This document shows, one piece after another, positions 1 through 8,085 of a stretch of DNA of 63,296 bases. The notes under the pieces are model-generated. The model did no database searches. It was not told the origin of the DNA and was given only the letters and a program-made list of their open reading frames with translations. Every line of letters starts with the position of its first letter. Position 1 is the stretch's first letter. A program made the translations under genes and the position numbers. This DNA comes from Vibrio sp. 10N.261.45.E2 (GTDB taxonomy: Bacteria; Pseudomonadota; Gammaproteobacteria; Enterobacterales; Vibrionaceae), in assembly GCF_002875705.1 (NCBI RefSeq), contig NZ_MCZZ01000144.1:66323-129618 (forward strand). The letters run 5' to 3'.

Positions 1-21
1 TACGAGATACGAGATACGAAA
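1..21. repeat. 7-bp tandem repeat at window edge
   Basis: Three copies of the unit TACGAGA, the last one imperfect, open the window just before the first terminator. This is a short intergenic tandem repeat with no coding role visible. A comparable 7-bp tandem repeat with a different unit closes the window. Confidence 0.6.
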
Positions 22-66
22 AGAAAGAAGGCTTCCTGAATTAGTTATCAAGTATCGACAAATGAG

Positions 67-97
67 AAAGGTTGACGAATATCGTCAACCTTTTTTG
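67..97 (+). terminator. Rho-independent terminator of the upstream rightward gene
   Basis: A 12-bp perfect stem (AAAGGTTGACGA with its complement) around a 3-base loop runs into TTTTTT. It lies between whatever gene ends before the window and the convergent maf gene. In the E. coli arrangement that upstream gene would be rluC, but it is not in the window. The A-rich left arm lets the hairpin work for maf transcripts as well. Confidence 0.8.
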
Positions 98-165
98 TTT
101 GGTGGCTATTTCTGTATCCCCTAGACTGACGAAGTCGGGAATCTCTGTAAGTGTTTCAGTGCGAG

Positions 166-747
166 TTAAAGCACGCTCATCCCCTGTGACTCAAGCATAT
201 CAACCAAGTCGATCAGTGGCAGACCGATTAGGGTGTTCGGATCTTTGCCTTCCATCTGCTTAAATAACGCGATGCCTAACCCTTCACACATAAAGCTACC
301 TGCGCAATAATAAGGCTGTTCTTTCTCAACATAAGAGACGATCTGCTGCTCGGTTAGATCACGGAAATGCACAATGAAGGTGTCGAGACGCGTGTCAGCT
401 TTGTTAGTTTCACTGTTCCAAACCGATAGCCCAGTATAAAAAGTAATGCTCTTGCCGCTTTGACGAGACAGCTGTTCTATCGCTTTTTCTCGAGTATGAG
501 GCTTACCTATGATCTCACCGTCAATCACACAAACCTGATCTGATCCAATCACCAAGCTAGGTTGATCCACAGCACACGATTTAGCTTTGGTCTCGGCAAG
601 GCGCATCACCAACTGTTGAGGTGTCTCTTCAGGAAGCGGCGTTTCATCACAGTCTGGCTTGGCTGTAATGAAGCTTAACTGTAGTTTTTTGAGGATCTCT
701 TGCCTAAATGGTGATGTAGAGGCTAAAACTAGTTGGTAATTTCTCAT
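166..747 (-). CDS. yceF: Maf-like nucleotide pyrophosphatase YceF (7-methyl-GTP pyrophosphatase)
   Basis: A 193-residue Maf/HAM1-fold protein, the usual family length. The N-terminal strand with the STSPFR substrate-binding motif (about residues 10-15) and the GSDQV motif with its putative catalytic Asp (about 70) are intact. YceF-type members hydrolyse 7-methyl-GTP and related non-canonical nucleotides to the monophosphate, a cytosolic housekeeping function. The gene is divergent from yceD and convergent with the gene left of the window. This matches the enterobacterial rluC-yceF-yceD-rpmF order and separates it from the YhdE-type Maf paralogue. Family assignment is firm; the exact substrate is taken from the family. 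Confidence 0.9.
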   Translation of the reverse strand: MRNYQLVLASTSPFRQEILKKLQLSFITAKPDCDETPLPEETPQQLVMRLAETKAKSCAVDQPSLVIGSDQVCVIDGEIIGKPHTREKAIEQLSRQSGKSITFYTGLSVWNSETNKADTRLDTFIVHFRDLTEQQIVSYVEKEQPYYCAGSFMCEGLGIALFKQMEGKDPNTLIGLPLIDLVDMLESQGMSVL

Positions 748-858
748 TTTAATTTACAATTCAAGGAAGCATTTATCTCAGGATAACGTAACTTGTCCTG
801 CTATTCATAATGCTCTGAATAGGAAAGGCAGGAAAGTACATTTTTTTTGCCATTTCCT

Positions 859-887
859 TTGACTAAACATGATTTGGAAGATAAGAT
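859..887 (+). promoter_or_regulatory. Sigma-70 type promoter of the yceD-rpmF-plsX-fab operon
   Basis: A TTGACT -35 (859-864) and TAAGAT -10 (882-887) are separated by exactly 17 bp. The -10 ends only 9 bases before the yceD ATG. Transcription would therefore begin at or within a few bases of the start codon, and no Shine-Dalgarno sequence is visible there. Confidence 0.65.
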
Positions 888-896
888 TCGCGCCCT

Positions 897-1424
897 ATGC
901 AAAAGGAAAAAATACCGCGTACAGTTGATCCGGCAAGAACGGCTCAAAAACGACTCGATATGAATGGTATCATTCAGGTCAGTCTTTTAAAGCGTTTAAC
1001 CGAAGCAACTGAAGGCGTAAAACGTGACGCGCAAGTCTCAATGTCATTTGGGCTTGATGAACAACGATTAGTCGTTATCTCTGGTAAAGCTAACGTCGAA
1101 GTCGATTTAGAGTGTCAACGTTGTAATGAGGTTTTCGCACATGAGTGCGATGTCCAATTTACTTATACTCCTGTTTACAGTGAGAAAAGTGAAGAGGAAG
1201 CACCGGAAGAGTACGATTTGGTAGATCTGAACGAGTACGGTGAGTTAGACCTGATTCAATTAGTTGAAGACGAGTTCATCCTTGGATTGCCACAAATAGC
1301 AATGCACGACGATGCGGACTGTAGCGTTAACTCAAATAATTTGGTATTTGGCGAACTTCCTGAAGAAATTGAGGAAGATAAAAAGCCGAATCCATTTGAT
1401 GTTTTAAAAAGCTTGAAGAAGTAA
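897..1424 (+). CDS. yceD: YceD family protein (DUF177), 23S rRNA accumulation protein
   Basis: A 175-residue protein that aligns end to end with E. coli YceD: N-terminal MQK...P...DP.RTAQKRLD, the CxxC pair at about residues 73 and 76, and the FGELPEE...KPNPF.VL.SLK tail. YceD is linked to 23S rRNA accumulation and is almost always co-transcribed with rpmF, as here (35 bp gap). The ATG at 897 is fixed by homology although no ribosome-binding site precedes it, which suggests a leaderless or near-leaderless mRNA. Molecular function remains uncertain. Confidence 0.92.
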   Translation: MQKEKIPRTVDPARTAQKRLDMNGIIQVSLLKRLTEATEGVKRDAQVSMSFGLDEQRLVVISGKANVEVDLECQRCNEVFAHECDVQFTYTPVYSEKSEEEAPEEYDLVDLNEYGELDLIQLVEDEFILGLPQIAMHDDADCSVNSNNLVFGELPEEIEEDKKPNPFDVLKSLKK

Positions 1425-1459
1425 CAGCTTCTTTAAGAATTTACATAGGAGTAGGGTCA

Positions 1460-1630
1460 ATGGCCGTACAAAAGAGCAAGAAATCACGTTCAATGCGTGG
1501 CATGCGTCGTTCACACGATGCACTAACTACAGCTGCACTTTCTGTAGACGCAACTTCAGGTGAAACTCACCTACGTCACAACGTGACTGCCGAAGGTTTC
1601 TACCGCGGCAAAAAGGTTATCAACAAGTAA
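1460..1630 (+). CDS. rpmF: 50S ribosomal protein L32 (bL32)
   Basis: A 56-residue basic protein beginning MAVQKSKKSRSMRGMRRSHD, the canonical bL32 N-terminus, and ending GKKVINK. It is a structural component of the large ribosomal subunit. A good ribosome-binding site (TAGGAG, then GTAGGGTCA) precedes the ATG. It lies between yceD and plsX, the order conserved across gamma-proteobacteria, which couples ribosome production to phospholipid synthesis. The gene is short but unmistakable. Confidence 0.97.
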   Translation: MAVQKSKKSRSMRGMRRSHDALTTAALSVDATSGETHLRHNVTAEGFYRGKKVINK

Positions 1631-1639
1631 GGTTGACCT

Positions 1640-2665
1640 TTGCAAAATCTAACCGTTGCGCTTGATGCAATGGGCGGGGACTTCGGTCCTCGTGTAACAG
1701 TGCCTGCCGCCGTGCAGGCACTGTCGTATTTCCCAGAGCTAAAAGTCATTCTCATAGGTGATCGAAACGCGATCACATCTCAATTATCTTCATTAGGTCG
1801 AATGCCTGATTCTCGTTTGAGTATCCAGCATTGTGATCGAGTTATTTCCAATTCTGAAAAACCTTCACTAGCCTTACGTAATAGTCAGGGCAGTTCTATG
1901 CGTGCCGCTATCGATCTGGTTGCTGAATCACAGGCTGATGCTTGTGTGAGTGGTGGTAACACTGGCGCACTGATGGCTTTGTCCCGTTTCCGACTTAAAC
2001 TCCTTCCTGGTATTGATAGGCCTGCATTGGTTTCCGCTTTGCCTACCGCATCGGGGAATCGCACATGGATGCTTGATTTAGGGGCCAACGTTTCTAGTGA
2101 CGCGGATTCACTCTTTCAGTTTGCCGTGATGGGCAGTGCATTAGCGGAACAACATTTAGGCCGCGCTCCACGTGTCGCTATCTTGAATATCGGTGCAGAA
2201 GAAATCAAAGGCAATGACCTTGTAAAACGATGCGCTGAAATGTTGTCTAATACTCAGTCTGTGAACTTCATAGGCTATATTGAAGGTAATCAATTACTTC
2301 AAGATGCTGCTGATGTCGTCGTATGTGATGGTTTTGTGGGCAATGTCTGCTTAAAAACGTGCGAAGGTACGGCTCAGCTCTTTATTGATAAGCTAAAAAC
2401 GCGCATGATGGCTTCAACAATAAAGGGTTGGATAGCCAGAATGCTGTTTTCTGAGCTATTTACTGAATTAAAAACCTTGAACCCCGACCAGTATAACGGC
2501 GCAAGTTTGTTAGGATTGCGCGGCATTGTCATTAAAAGTCATGGAAGTGCTGATGTGTCTGCAGTCGTCAACGCGATTGGTGAAGCAGTACACGAGGTCA
2601 AACGACAAGTCCCCAGCCGCATTAGCGATCGTTTGGAAGCGGTTTTACTCGAGAGGCATTATTAG
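1640..2665 (+). CDS. plsX: Phosphate acyltransferase PlsX
   Basis: A 341-residue protein of normal family length. PlsX converts acyl-ACP plus phosphate to acyl-phosphate and feeds phospholipid synthesis at the inner membrane face. The N-terminal ALDAMGGDFGP motif, the GGNTGALM stretch and the C-terminal GLRGIVIKSHGSAD region are all family signatures. The start is a TTG, 9 bp after the rpmF stop, preceded by AAGGTTG. Homologues begin at the same residue, so the non-ATG start is credible and may lower translation relative to L32. It runs straight into fabH with a 5-bp gap. Confidence 0.95.
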   Translation: MQNLTVALDAMGGDFGPRVTVPAAVQALSYFPELKVILIGDRNAITSQLSSLGRMPDSRLSIQHCDRVISNSEKPSLALRNSQGSSMRAAIDLVAESQADACVSGGNTGALMALSRFRLKLLPGIDRPALVSALPTASGNRTWMLDLGANVSSDADSLFQFAVMGSALAEQHLGRAPRVAILNIGAEEIKGNDLVKRCAEMLSNTQSVNFIGYIEGNQLLQDAADVVVCDGFVGNVCLKTCEGTAQLFIDKLKTRMMASTIKGWIARMLFSELFTELKTLNPDQYNGASLLGLRGIVIKSHGSADVSAVVNAIGEAVHEVKRQVPSRISDRLEAVLLERHY

Positions 2666-2670
2666 TCTTC

Positions 2671-3621
2671 ATGTATAGCAAAATTTTAGGTACTGGCAGC
2701 TACTTGCCATCTCAGGTGCGTACTAACGCAGACTTAGAGAAAATGGTAGAGACTAGCGATGAGTGGATCGTTGCTAGAACTGGTATTAAAGAGCGTCGTA
2801 TTTCAGCGGAAAATGAAACTGTTGCGGATATGGCGTTTTACGCTGCTGAAAATGCCATTGAAATGGCAGGTATCGACAAAGAAGATATTGATTTAATCAT
2901 CGTTGCGACAACCAGCAGTAGCCACACATTTCCGTCTTCGGCATGTCAGGTTCAAGGCAAGCTTGGTATCAAAGGCTGCCCTGCGTTTGATTTGGCTGCG
3001 GCATGTTCTGGCTTTGTCTATGCATTGTCTGTTGCTGATCAACACATCAAGACTGGCATGTGTAAGAACGTTTTGGTAATTGGTGCTGATGCACTGTCAA
3101 AAACCTGTGATCCGACTGACCGCTCTACTATCATCCTATTTGGTGATGCAGCAGGCGCGGTGGTTGTAGGCGCAAGCGAAGAGCCAGGTATTTTGTCTAC
3201 TCATATTTACTCTGATGGTAAATACGGTGAGCTTCTAAGCCTAGAAGTACCAGAGCGTGGCGGTGATGCAGACAAATGGCTGCACATGGCGGGCAACGAA
3301 GTATTCAAAGTGGCGGTAACTCAGCTTTCTAAGTTAGTTAAAGACACATTAGCGGCGAACAATATGGATAAGTCAGAGCTTGATTGGTTAGTTCCACATC
3401 AAGCGAACTACCGTATTATCTCAGCAACGGCTAAAAAGCTGACGATGTCGCTTGATCAAGTGGTGATTACCCTCGATAAGCACGGTAATACATCGGCAGC
3501 TACCGTACCAACAGCACTCGATGAGGCTGTTCGCGACGGGCGAATTAAACGTGGTCAAACGCTTCTATTAGAAGCATTTGGCGGCGGCTTCACTTGGGGT
3601 TCTGCGTTAGTTAAATTCTAA
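2671..3621 (+). CDS. fabH: 3-oxoacyl-ACP synthase III (FabH)
   Basis: A 316-residue thiolase-fold enzyme that condenses acetyl-CoA with malonyl-ACP to start each fatty acid. The catalytic triad is visible: Cys112 in AACSGF, His in VPHQANYRI (about 243) and Asn in HGNTSAATVP (about 273). It is translated immediately after plsX and precedes fabD, the standard fab cluster order. An 11-bp perfect inverted repeat lies in the gap before fabD. Confidence 0.97.
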   Translation: MYSKILGTGSYLPSQVRTNADLEKMVETSDEWIVARTGIKERRISAENETVADMAFYAAENAIEMAGIDKEDIDLIIVATTSSSHTFPSSACQVQGKLGIKGCPAFDLAAACSGFVYALSVADQHIKTGMCKNVLVIGADALSKTCDPTDRSTIILFGDAAGAVVVGASEEPGILSTHIYSDGKYGELLSLEVPERGGDADKWLHMAGNEVFKVAVTQLSKLVKDTLAANNMDKSELDWLVPHQANYRIISATAKKLTMSLDQVVITLDKHGNTSAATVPTALDEAVRDGRIKRGQTLLLEAFGGGFTWGSALVKF

Positions 3622-3643
3622 CCTCAAGCGATAATCAACAAAC

Positions 3644-3666
3644 AAGGCACATAACTTATGTGCCTT
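3644..3666 (+). other. Intercistronic hairpin between fabH and fabD
   Basis: AAGGCACATAA and its exact complement are separated by a single base, giving a 23-bp dyad, followed 5 bases later by a short T-rich stretch (ATTTTTTG). It could be a weak terminator or attenuator, an RNA processing or stabilising stem, or a protein-binding dyad. No promoter is obvious between it and fabD. Confidence 0.6.
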
Positions 3667-3701
3667 ATTCAATTTTTTGCTTTGCTTAAAGGATAATTAC
3701 A

Positions 3702-4625
3702 ATGAGCAAGTTTGCTATCGTATTCCCAGGCCAAGGCTCTCAAGCTATCGGTATGCTTGCTGACCTAGGCGAACAGTATGATGTTGTTAAACAGACATTT
3801 GCTGAAGCTTCAGAAGCACTTGGTTACGATCTATGGGCATTGGTTCAAGATGGTCCAGTAGAAAATCTAAATGAAACTTTCCGCACTCAACCGGCTCTAT
3901 TAACAGCGTCTGTTGCAATTTGGCGTGTATGGCAAGAGCTTGGTCTAGAGCAACCTGTAAATCTAGCGGGTCACAGCTTAGGTGAATACTCTGCGCTTGT
4001 ATGTGCTGGCGTTATCGACTTTAAAGAAGCGATCAAGCTGGTTGAACTACGTGGTCAACTGATGCAAGAAGCGGTTCCAGCAGGCGTTGGTGCAATGTAC
4101 GCAATCATCGGCCTAGATGATGAAGCGATTGCTAAAGCGTGTGAAGAAGCAGCGCAAGACGAAGTTGTTTCTCCAGTTAACTTTAACTCTCCTGGCCAAG
4201 TTGTTATCGCGGGTAACAAAGCGGCAGTAGAGCGTGCTGGTGCACTTTGTAAAGAAGCGGGCGCTAAGCGAGCACTTCCGTTACCTGTTTCTGTACCATC
4301 TCACTGTGCATTGATGAAGCCAGCAGCAGACAAGCTAGCAGTAGCTCTAGAAGCTCTAGAGTTCAACACGCCAGCACTGCCTGTTATCAATAATGTTGAT
4401 GTTGCTGCTGAAACAGATCCTGCAAAAATTAAAGACGCACTTGTTCGTCAGCTATACAGCCCAGTTCGTTGGACTGAAGGTGTACAAGCGATGAACGAGC
4501 AAGGTGTTGAGAAGCTACTTGAATTAGGCCCTGGTAAAGTTCTTACTGGTCTGACGAAACGAATCGTAAAAACTATGACAGCTGCTGCAGTTAATGACAC
4601 TGCATCACTAGAAGCTGCTAAGTAA
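3702..4625 (+). CDS. fabD: Malonyl-CoA:ACP transacylase (FabD)
   Basis: A 307-residue enzyme that loads malonyl groups onto acyl carrier protein in the cytosol. The family signature FPGQGSQ is at the N-terminus, the nucleophile is Ser92 in GHSLGEYSA, and the catalytic His is in VPSHCALM (about 201). AAAGGATAATTACA gives a good ribosome-binding site. The gene is followed by fabG after 19 bp, consistent with co-transcription. Confidence 0.97.
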   Translation: MSKFAIVFPGQGSQAIGMLADLGEQYDVVKQTFAEASEALGYDLWALVQDGPVENLNETFRTQPALLTASVAIWRVWQELGLEQPVNLAGHSLGEYSALVCAGVIDFKEAIKLVELRGQLMQEAVPAGVGAMYAIIGLDDEAIAKACEEAAQDEVVSPVNFNSPGQVVIAGNKAAVERAGALCKEAGAKRALPLPVSVPSHCALMKPAADKLAVALEALEFNTPALPVINNVDVAAETDPAKIKDALVRQLYSPVRWTEGVQAMNEQGVEKLLELGPGKVLTGLTKRIVKTMTAAAVNDTASLEAAK

Positions 4626-4644
4626 ACCACTTAATAGAGAAGTT

Positions 4645-5382
4645 ATGATGAATTTAGAAGGCAAAGTTGCACTAGTTACAGGCGCAAGCCGTGGTATCGG
4701 TCGTGCAATCGCTGAACTTTTAGTTGAGCGTGGTGCTAAAGTTATCGGTACTGCTACATCTGAAGGCGGCGCTGCTGCAATCAGTGAGTACCTTGGCGAG
4801 AACGGTAAAGGTCTTGCACTTAATGTAACTGATACTGACTCAATTGCTGCTACACTGAAAACCATCAACGATGAATTCGGTGCGATTGACATTCTAGTTA
4901 ACAACGCTGGTATCACTCGTGATAACCTACTTATGCGTATGAAAGACGACGAATGGAATGACATTATCGATACTAACCTAACGCCTATCTTCCGCATGTC
5001 TAAAGCGGTATTGCGTGGCATGATGAAGAAGCGTCAAGGTCGTATTGTAAACGTTGGTTCTGTAGTAGGTACTATGGGTAACGCTGGTCAAGCTAACTAC
5101 GCCGCCGCAAAAGCAGGCGTAATTGGTTTTACTAAATCAATGGCTCGTGAAGTTGCGTCTCGTGGTGTTACAGTGAACACTGTAGCTCCTGGTTTCATCG
5201 AAACTGACATGACTAAAGCGCTAAATGATGACCAACGTGCAGCAACTTTGGCGAATGTACCAGCAGGTCGCCTAGGTGACCCTCGCGAAATCGCTGAAGC
5301 TGTGGTATTTTTGGCGTCACCTGCGGCAGCTTATATCACAGGTGAAACACTTCACGTCAATGGCGGTATGTACATGGTGTAA
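4645..5382 (+). CDS. fabG: 3-oxoacyl-ACP reductase (FabG)
   Basis: A 245-residue short-chain dehydrogenase/reductase that uses NADPH to reduce 3-oxoacyl-ACP. It shows the Rossmann motif TGASRGIG, the NNAG motif, and the catalytic Ser/YxxxK set (VNVGSVVG and YAAAKAG). Two consecutive ATG codons open the gene. Either could start it; the first sits a little closer to the AGAGAAG Shine-Dalgarno. The protein ends GGMYMV as in enteric FabG. About 165 bp separate it from acpP, which has its own regulatory signals. Confidence 0.97.
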   Translation: MMNLEGKVALVTGASRGIGRAIAELLVERGAKVIGTATSEGGAAAISEYLGENGKGLALNVTDTDSIAATLKTINDEFGAIDILVNNAGITRDNLLMRMKDDEWNDIIDTNLTPIFRMSKAVLRGMMKKRQGRIVNVGSVVGTMGNAGQANYAAAKAGVIGFTKSMAREVASRGVTVNTVAPGFIETDMTKALNDDQRAATLANVPAGRLGDPREIAEAVVFLASPAAAYITGETLHVNGGMYMV

Positions 5383-5452
5383 ATTATGTGCAACATTTGT
5401 GCATGATTTAAGTCAAGATCATACGTAATTTCGGTTAAAATCGTGAAAATTG

Positions 5453-5463
5453 TGGTTTGACCA
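5453..5463. promoter_or_regulatory. Candidate FadR operator upstream of acpP
   Basis: TGGTTTGACCA matches the FadR core TGGTCNGACCA at 10 of 11 positions, and the following AG extends the right half-site. It lies just upstream of the putative acpP -35 box, a position where FadR could activate, as it does at fabA and fabB in E. coli. Motif match only. Confidence 0.45.
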
Positions 5464-5469
5464 GAAAAG

Positions 5470-5498
5470 TTGACCTTGCAACTTTCAATAGATTGAAT
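5470..5498 (+). promoter_or_regulatory. Putative acpP promoter
   Basis: A TTGACC -35 (5470-5475) and a weak TTGAAT -10 (5493-5498) have 17-bp spacing, about 50 bp upstream of the acpP ATG. An own promoter is expected because ACP is needed in far larger amounts than the other fab products. Confidence 0.45.
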
Positions 5499-5548
5499 AA
5501 ACTACGGAAAACATCGCATAAAGCGAACTCTGTAAAGGAAAAGAAAAA

Positions 5549-5782
5549 ATGAGCAACCTCGAAGAACGCGTAAAGAAAATCATTGTTGAACAGCTAGGTG
5601 TAGACGAAGCTGAAGTTAAAAACGAAGCTTCTTTCGTTGATGACCTAGGTGCAGATTCTCTAGACACAGTTGAGCTAGTAATGGCTCTAGAAGAAGAATT
5701 CGACACTGAAATCCCAGATGAAGAAGCTGAGAAAATTACTACTGTTCAAGCAGCTATCGATTACGTAACTAGCGCTCAGTAA
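5549..5782 (+). CDS. acpP: Acyl carrier protein (AcpP)
   Basis: A 77-residue acidic protein. The 4'-phosphopantetheine attachment site is Ser37 in the GADSLD motif, and the protein carries the growing acyl chain for all Fab enzymes. It has a strong ribosome-binding site (AAAGGAAAAG), its own likely promoter, and a hairpin terminator or attenuator downstream. Together these would give acpP more transcript than fabF. Length and sequence are canonical. Confidence 0.98.
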   Translation: MSNLEERVKKIIVEQLGVDEAEVKNEASFVDDLGADSLDTVELVMALEEEFDTEIPDEEAEKITTVQAAIDYVTSAQ

Positions 5783-5792
5783 TAATCTCTCC

Positions 5793-5822
5793 CAGGCGGT
5801 CATCTCGACCGCCTGTGTTTTA
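5793..5822 (+). terminator. Partial terminator/attenuator between acpP and fabF
   Basis: A 9-bp perfect GC-rich stem (CAGGCGGTC with its complement) around a 5-base loop is followed by TGTTTTAT. The short, interrupted T run suggests incomplete termination, so acpP mRNA would accumulate while some transcripts continue into fabF. Confidence 0.65.
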
Positions 5823-5875
5823 TCTAACTCATCTATCCTCATCTTAAATCACCTCAATCCCCGGAGTGTAAAATC

Positions 5876-7120
5876 GTGTCCAAGCGTCGTGTAGTTGTCA
5901 CTGGCATGGGTATGTTGTCACCGGTAGGCAACACTGTAGAATCTTCTTGGAAAGCCCTGCTAGCTGGTCAAAGTGGTATCGTTAATATCGAACATTTTGA
6001 TGCAACCAATTTCTCAACTCGTTTTGCAGGTCTAGTTAAAGACTTTAACTGCGAAGAGTATATGTCTAAAAAAGATGCTCGTAAGATGGACTTGTTCATC
6101 CAGTACGGCGTCGCAGCAGGTATTCAAGCTTTAGATGATTCAGCCCTAACTATTACTGAAGAAAACGCTCCACGTGTGGGTGTTGCTATCGGTTCTGGTA
6201 TTGGTGGTCTTGGTTTGATCGAAGCTGGTCACCAAGCTCTAACTGAAAAAGGCCCTCGTAAGATCAGCCCGTTCTTCGTACCGTCGACGATCGTGAATAT
6301 GATTGCTGGTCACATGTCTATCATGCGCGGCCTACGCGGTCCAAACATCGCGATCTCTACTGCATGTACGACTGGCCTTCATAACATTGGTCACGCAGCT
6401 CGTATGATTGCATACGGCGATGCTGACGCAATGCTAGCGGGCGGTGCTGAAAAAGCATCAACTCCACTAGGTATGGGCGGTTTTGGTGCGGCTAAAGCAC
6501 TATCTACTCGCAACGATGAGCCTCAAAAAGCTTCTCGTCCGTGGGACAAAGGCCGTGATGGCTTCGTTCTTGGTGACGGTGCGGGCATGATGGTTCTTGA
6601 AGAGTACGAACATGCGAAAGCTCGTGGCGCTAAGATTTACTGTGAGCTAGTTGGCTTCGGTATGTCGGGTGACGCTTACCACATGACATCTCCAAGTGAA
6701 GATGGCTCAGGTGGCGCACTAGCTATGGAAGCGGCTATGCGTGATGCTGGCATTACTGGTGAACAAATCGGTTATGTAAATGCACACGGTACTTCGACTC
6801 CAGCAGGTGACGTAGCGGAAGTGAAGGGCATTAAGCGTGCTCTTGGCGAAGCAGGCAGCAAGCAAGTATTGGTTTCTTCTACGAAATCGATGACTGGTCA
6901 CCTTCTAGGTGCTGCAGGTTCTGCTGAAGCTATCATCACGGCTATGTCTCTGGTTGACCAAATTGTTCCACCAACAATTAACCTAGATGATCCTGAAGAA
7001 GGCTTAGATATTGACTTAGTACCTCACACTGCGCGTGAAGTTAGTAACATGGAATATGCTGCATGTAACTCATTCGGTTTCGGTGGTACAAACGGCTGTT
7101 TGATCTTCAAAAAGATTTAA
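5876..7120 (+). CDS. fabF: 3-oxoacyl-ACP synthase II (FabF)
   Basis: A 414-residue elongating condensing enzyme (KAS II), important for long-chain and temperature-dependent unsaturated fatty acids. The active site is complete: Cys164 in STACTTG, His in NAHGTSTP (about 304) and His in MTGHLLGAAG (about 341). The start is GTG with CCGGAG upstream and is fixed by alignment with family N-termini (VSKRRVVVTG). A strong terminator follows. Confidence 0.97.
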   Translation: MSKRRVVVTGMGMLSPVGNTVESSWKALLAGQSGIVNIEHFDATNFSTRFAGLVKDFNCEEYMSKKDARKMDLFIQYGVAAGIQALDDSALTITEENAPRVGVAIGSGIGGLGLIEAGHQALTEKGPRKISPFFVPSTIVNMIAGHMSIMRGLRGPNIAISTACTTGLHNIGHAARMIAYGDADAMLAGGAEKASTPLGMGGFGAAKALSTRNDEPQKASRPWDKGRDGFVLGDGAGMMVLEEYEHAKARGAKIYCELVGFGMSGDAYHMTSPSEDGSGGALAMEAAMRDAGITGEQIGYVNAHGTSTPAGDVAEVKGIKRALGEAGSKQVLVSSTKSMTGHLLGAAGSAEAIITAMSLVDQIVPPTINLDDPEEGLDIDLVPHTAREVSNMEYAACNSFGFGGTNGCLIFKKI

Positions 7121-7173
7121 TCATCTTATATAAGAGTCAAACATCGTAGATAGTCATAATTAGAACTGTTTTT

Positions 7174-7211
7174 AAACGGCTCGATGCTTTAGCATTGAGC
7201 CGTTTCTTTTT
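7174..7211 (+). terminator. Terminator after fabF
   Basis: The arms AAACGGCTCGATG and CATTGAGCCGTTT pair with one G-T wobble around CTTTAG, followed by CTTTTTAT. It closes the fab segment. It ends only about 14 bp before the pabC start, so pabC either depends on read-through or has an overlapping promoter. Confidence 0.8.
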
Positions 7212-7224
7212 ATGGGGAAAAAAC

Positions 7225-8085
7225 ATGTTTTGGGTTGAAGGAGAAAGCCAGCAAACTATCGATATATTGGATCGCTCGTTTCAGTACGGAGATGGCTGCT
7301 TTACGACGATGCTTGTTCGAGACGGTCAGATTCAACACTTTCACGATCATCAGCACCGTGTCGACGAATGCCTGAAAGCGTTACGCATTTCTGCTCTCGA
7401 TTGGGATGTTGTTCGTCTTTGGCTCGATACGGCACTTCAACATATCCAACACAATTCTCTTCATGAGACAAAGAGCCTCCAGAAGACAAACAAGCCCCAT
7501 AGTGAAAAAGCAGGGATAAAGCTGCACGTTAGTCGCGGCTCGGGTGGTAGGGGTTATAGCACCAAGAACATCGCTAAACCTACGGTCACCATTAGTACAT
7601 TTGATTTCCCAAGCCATTATTCAGCGTGGCAAGACTCCGGTGTTGAACTCGGTGTCTGCCAACAAGCGTTAGGTTTGGGCACATTGCTTGCCGGGCATAA
7701 GCACAATAATCGCCTTGAGCAAATCTTGATGAAAGACGAAATGGAACAGGCCAATGAAGTGGATGGTGTGGTTCTTGATATTTCGGGCAATGTGATTGAA
7801 ACCACCATGGCCAATCTGTTTTGGCGTAAAGGTCAGGCGATACACACACCTCAACTCACTCAAAGTGGTGTCGCGGGGGTGATGCGTAAGCAAGTGTTAA
7901 CCGCGCTGAATCAAGCTGAACTTTCCGTTACAATCAGTGACTACTGCTTATCTCAACTCATGCAAGCTGATGAGGTTTTCATGACCAACTCCATTTTAGG
8001 GGTTGCCCCAGTTACCCGTATTAGTGATACCCAATTTAACATTGGAACCGTTACTCGTAGCCTTCAAGGACAACTAAACTCGTGA
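7225..8085 (+). CDS. pabC: Aminodeoxychorismate lyase (PabC)
   Basis: A fold-type IV PLP enzyme that converts 4-amino-4-deoxychorismate to p-aminobenzoate and pyruvate for folate synthesis. The start chosen is the ATG at 7225 (MFWVEGE, 286 residues), preceded by GGGGAAAAAAC. An in-frame TTG at 7195 lies inside the fabF terminator stem and is rejected. The PLP lysine is in the HKHNNRLEQ motif, and the N-terminal DRSFQYGDGCF motif is typical. The stop overlaps the GTG of mltG, so the two are translationally coupled. Confidence 0.92.
   Translation: MFWVEGESQQTIDILDRSFQYGDGCFTTMLVRDGQIQHFHDHQHRVDECLKALRISALDWDVVRLWLDTALQHIQHNSLHETKSLQKTNKPHSEKAGIKLHVSRGSGGRGYSTKNIAKPTVTISTFDFPSHYSAWQDSGVELGVCQQALGLGTLLAGHKHNNRLEQILMKDEMEQANEVDGVVLDISGNVIETTMANLFWRKGQAIHTPQLTQSGVAGVMRKQVLTALNQAELSVTISDYCLSQLMQADEVFMTNSILGVAPVTRISDTQFNIGTVTRSLQGQLNS

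Noticed and set aside
4608..5021. A 137-codon minus-strand frame opposite fabG
   Set aside because: It is antisense to a core gene, Ser/Arg-rich without motifs, and has no ribosome-binding site. It is a shadow frame.
7195..7224. Upstream in-frame TTG start for pabC
   Set aside because: It falls within the right arm of the fabF terminator and has no ribosome-binding site. The ATG at 7225 does and matches family N-termini.
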